Assembly: GCF_000174775.1 (NCBI RefSeq)
Contig: NZ_ACLR01000088.1
Span: 1 to 64,000, forward strand
Reading direction: 5' to 3'
Length of the DNA stretch: 64,000 nucleotides
Origin: Porphyromonas uenonis 60-3
GTDB taxonomy: Bacteria; Bacteroidota; Bacteroidia; Bacteroidales; Porphyromonadaceae
A program made the position numbers and the translations under genes. Positions 63,618 to 64,000 of this stretch are shown here, in pieces. The stretch's first letter is position 1. Each line of letters starts with the position of its first letter. The notes beneath the pieces are model-generated. The model saw nothing but the letters and a program-made list of their open reading frames with translations, was not told the origin of the DNA and searched no databases.

Positions 63618-64000
63618 TTAGTAGAGAGCCTTGTAGATGTCTCTGATCTCGTCCCGTGTGAGGGGGGTGTAGTTGTTTGCTAGGAGGCGCTGCTGTGTAG
63701 CGATGACCGCATCGGCAAAGCCTTCGATCTCCTCCTCCTTCATGCCGTAGGTGTGAAGTGGGTTCTTGGCAATCAAGGCTGAGAGTAGTGTGTCGATCTC
63801 GTCAAAGAGCGTGGCGGGTGTGCAACCCATCAGCTTGGCGAGCTTCTCCTTGAGGAGCTGCATCTGACCAGCTGGAGCTTTGCGCTCGTAAGCCTTAAAG
63901 ACCTCGGTGAAGAACTGATAGTTTGCCTCTCCGTGGGGTACGTGATAGGTACCACCGAGCGGATAAGAGAGCGCATGGACGGCACCAACGCCTGCATTGC
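63618..64000 (-). CDS. 4hbd: 4-hydroxybutyrate dehydrogenase, C-terminal part (cut by window edge)
   Basis: The last 126 codons of an iron-containing alcohol dehydrogenase are present; the rest lies beyond the right edge. The visible part starts 'NAGVGAVHALSYPLGGTYHVPHGEANY', where the His residues of 'H.LS' and 'VPHG' bind the metal. It ends 'TPLTRDEIRDIYKALY', with the usual C-terminal helices. Placed directly before the CoA-dependent semialdehyde dehydrogenase, it most likely reduces succinic semialdehyde to 4-hydroxybutyrate. The exact substrate rests on context. Confidence 0.8.
   Translation of the reverse strand, partial: NAGVGAVHALSYPLGGTYHVPHGEANYQFFTEVFKAYERKAPAGQMQLLKEKLAKLMGCTPATLFDEIDTLLSALIAKNPLHTYGMKEEEIEGFADAVIATQQRLLANNYTPLTRDEIRDIYKALY

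Noticed and set aside
1-64000. tRNA or rRNA genes
   Set aside because: I read the intergenic stretches on both strands and found no cloverleaf with a GTTCRAAYC arm and no rRNA-like sequence. A dedicated tRNA search would be decisive.

Overview
The window reads as a chromosome segment of a Bacteroidales bacterium, most likely Porphyromonas of the P. asaccharolytica / P. uenonis type rather than P. gingivalis. The grounds are gene content and style: the type IX secretion regulator PorX, several proteins with type IX-like C-terminal sorting tails, methylmalonyl-CoA mutase beside the succinyl-CoA / 4-hydroxybutyrate pathway, a XusAB-like iron uptake pair, Bacteroidetes promoters of the TAnnTTTG type, and moderately high GC. 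I see no rRNA, tRNA, CRISPR array or prophage.

Layout. 1-6.9 kb (+): AspT-like transporter, lptB, then mutA-mutB. 7-11 kb (-): lpxB, surE, an FKBP lipoprotein and glyS. 11-17 kb: an intergenic repeat, then a lower-GC C5 methyltransferase / McrB-like / LlaJI-like restriction island and a PepSY-like lipoprotein. 17.1-17.5 kb holds a MITE-like element and three 42-bp hairpin repeats. 17.7-23.8 kb (-): gmd-fcl, a HaeIII/NgoPII-like restriction-modification pair, porX and tsaE. 24-32.6 kb (+): mnmG, uvrC, dtd, a MazG-like gene, deoC, a broken DegT-family gene and a broken prfC. 32.6-40.3 kb: TonB receptor, DUF4374 lipoprotein and a small membrane protein between two copies of a hairpin repeat, then a large leucine-rich-repeat surface protein. 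40.4-52.7 kb (-): membrane protein / glycosyltransferase / S4 protein / pth, an NlpC/P60 lipoprotein, a second LRR protein, two ABC-2 permeases, a DJ-1 protein, and pdxJ-exbB-exbD-tonB. 53-54.3 kb: a porin, followed by a cluster of DnaA-box-like sites. 54.7-59.1 kb (-): the rbfA-lolE-like-DUF4924-rfbD-MATE operon. 59.2-64 kb (-): repeats, an InlB-repeat surface protein, CoA-dependent succinate-semialdehyde dehydrogenase and the end of 4-hydroxybutyrate dehydrogenase.

Working together. MutAB and the SucD/4Hbd pair both draw on succinyl-CoA and lead to propionate and 4-hydroxybutyrate/butyrate. ExbB-ExbD-TonB would energise the TonB receptor. PorX would control export of the LRR and InlB-repeat proteins. 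The two restriction-modification loci form the defence content.

The most distinctive signals are non-coding: a six-copy element of about 175 bp (inverted arms round a 3 x 21-bp core), a GC-rich hairpin family with compensatory base changes, degenerate TTAGAG/TTAGAA strings, and a possible replication origin at 54.3-54.7 kb. Three conserved genes (tsaE, a DegT-family gene, prfC) each carry one single-base frameshift, which may reflect base-calling errors.
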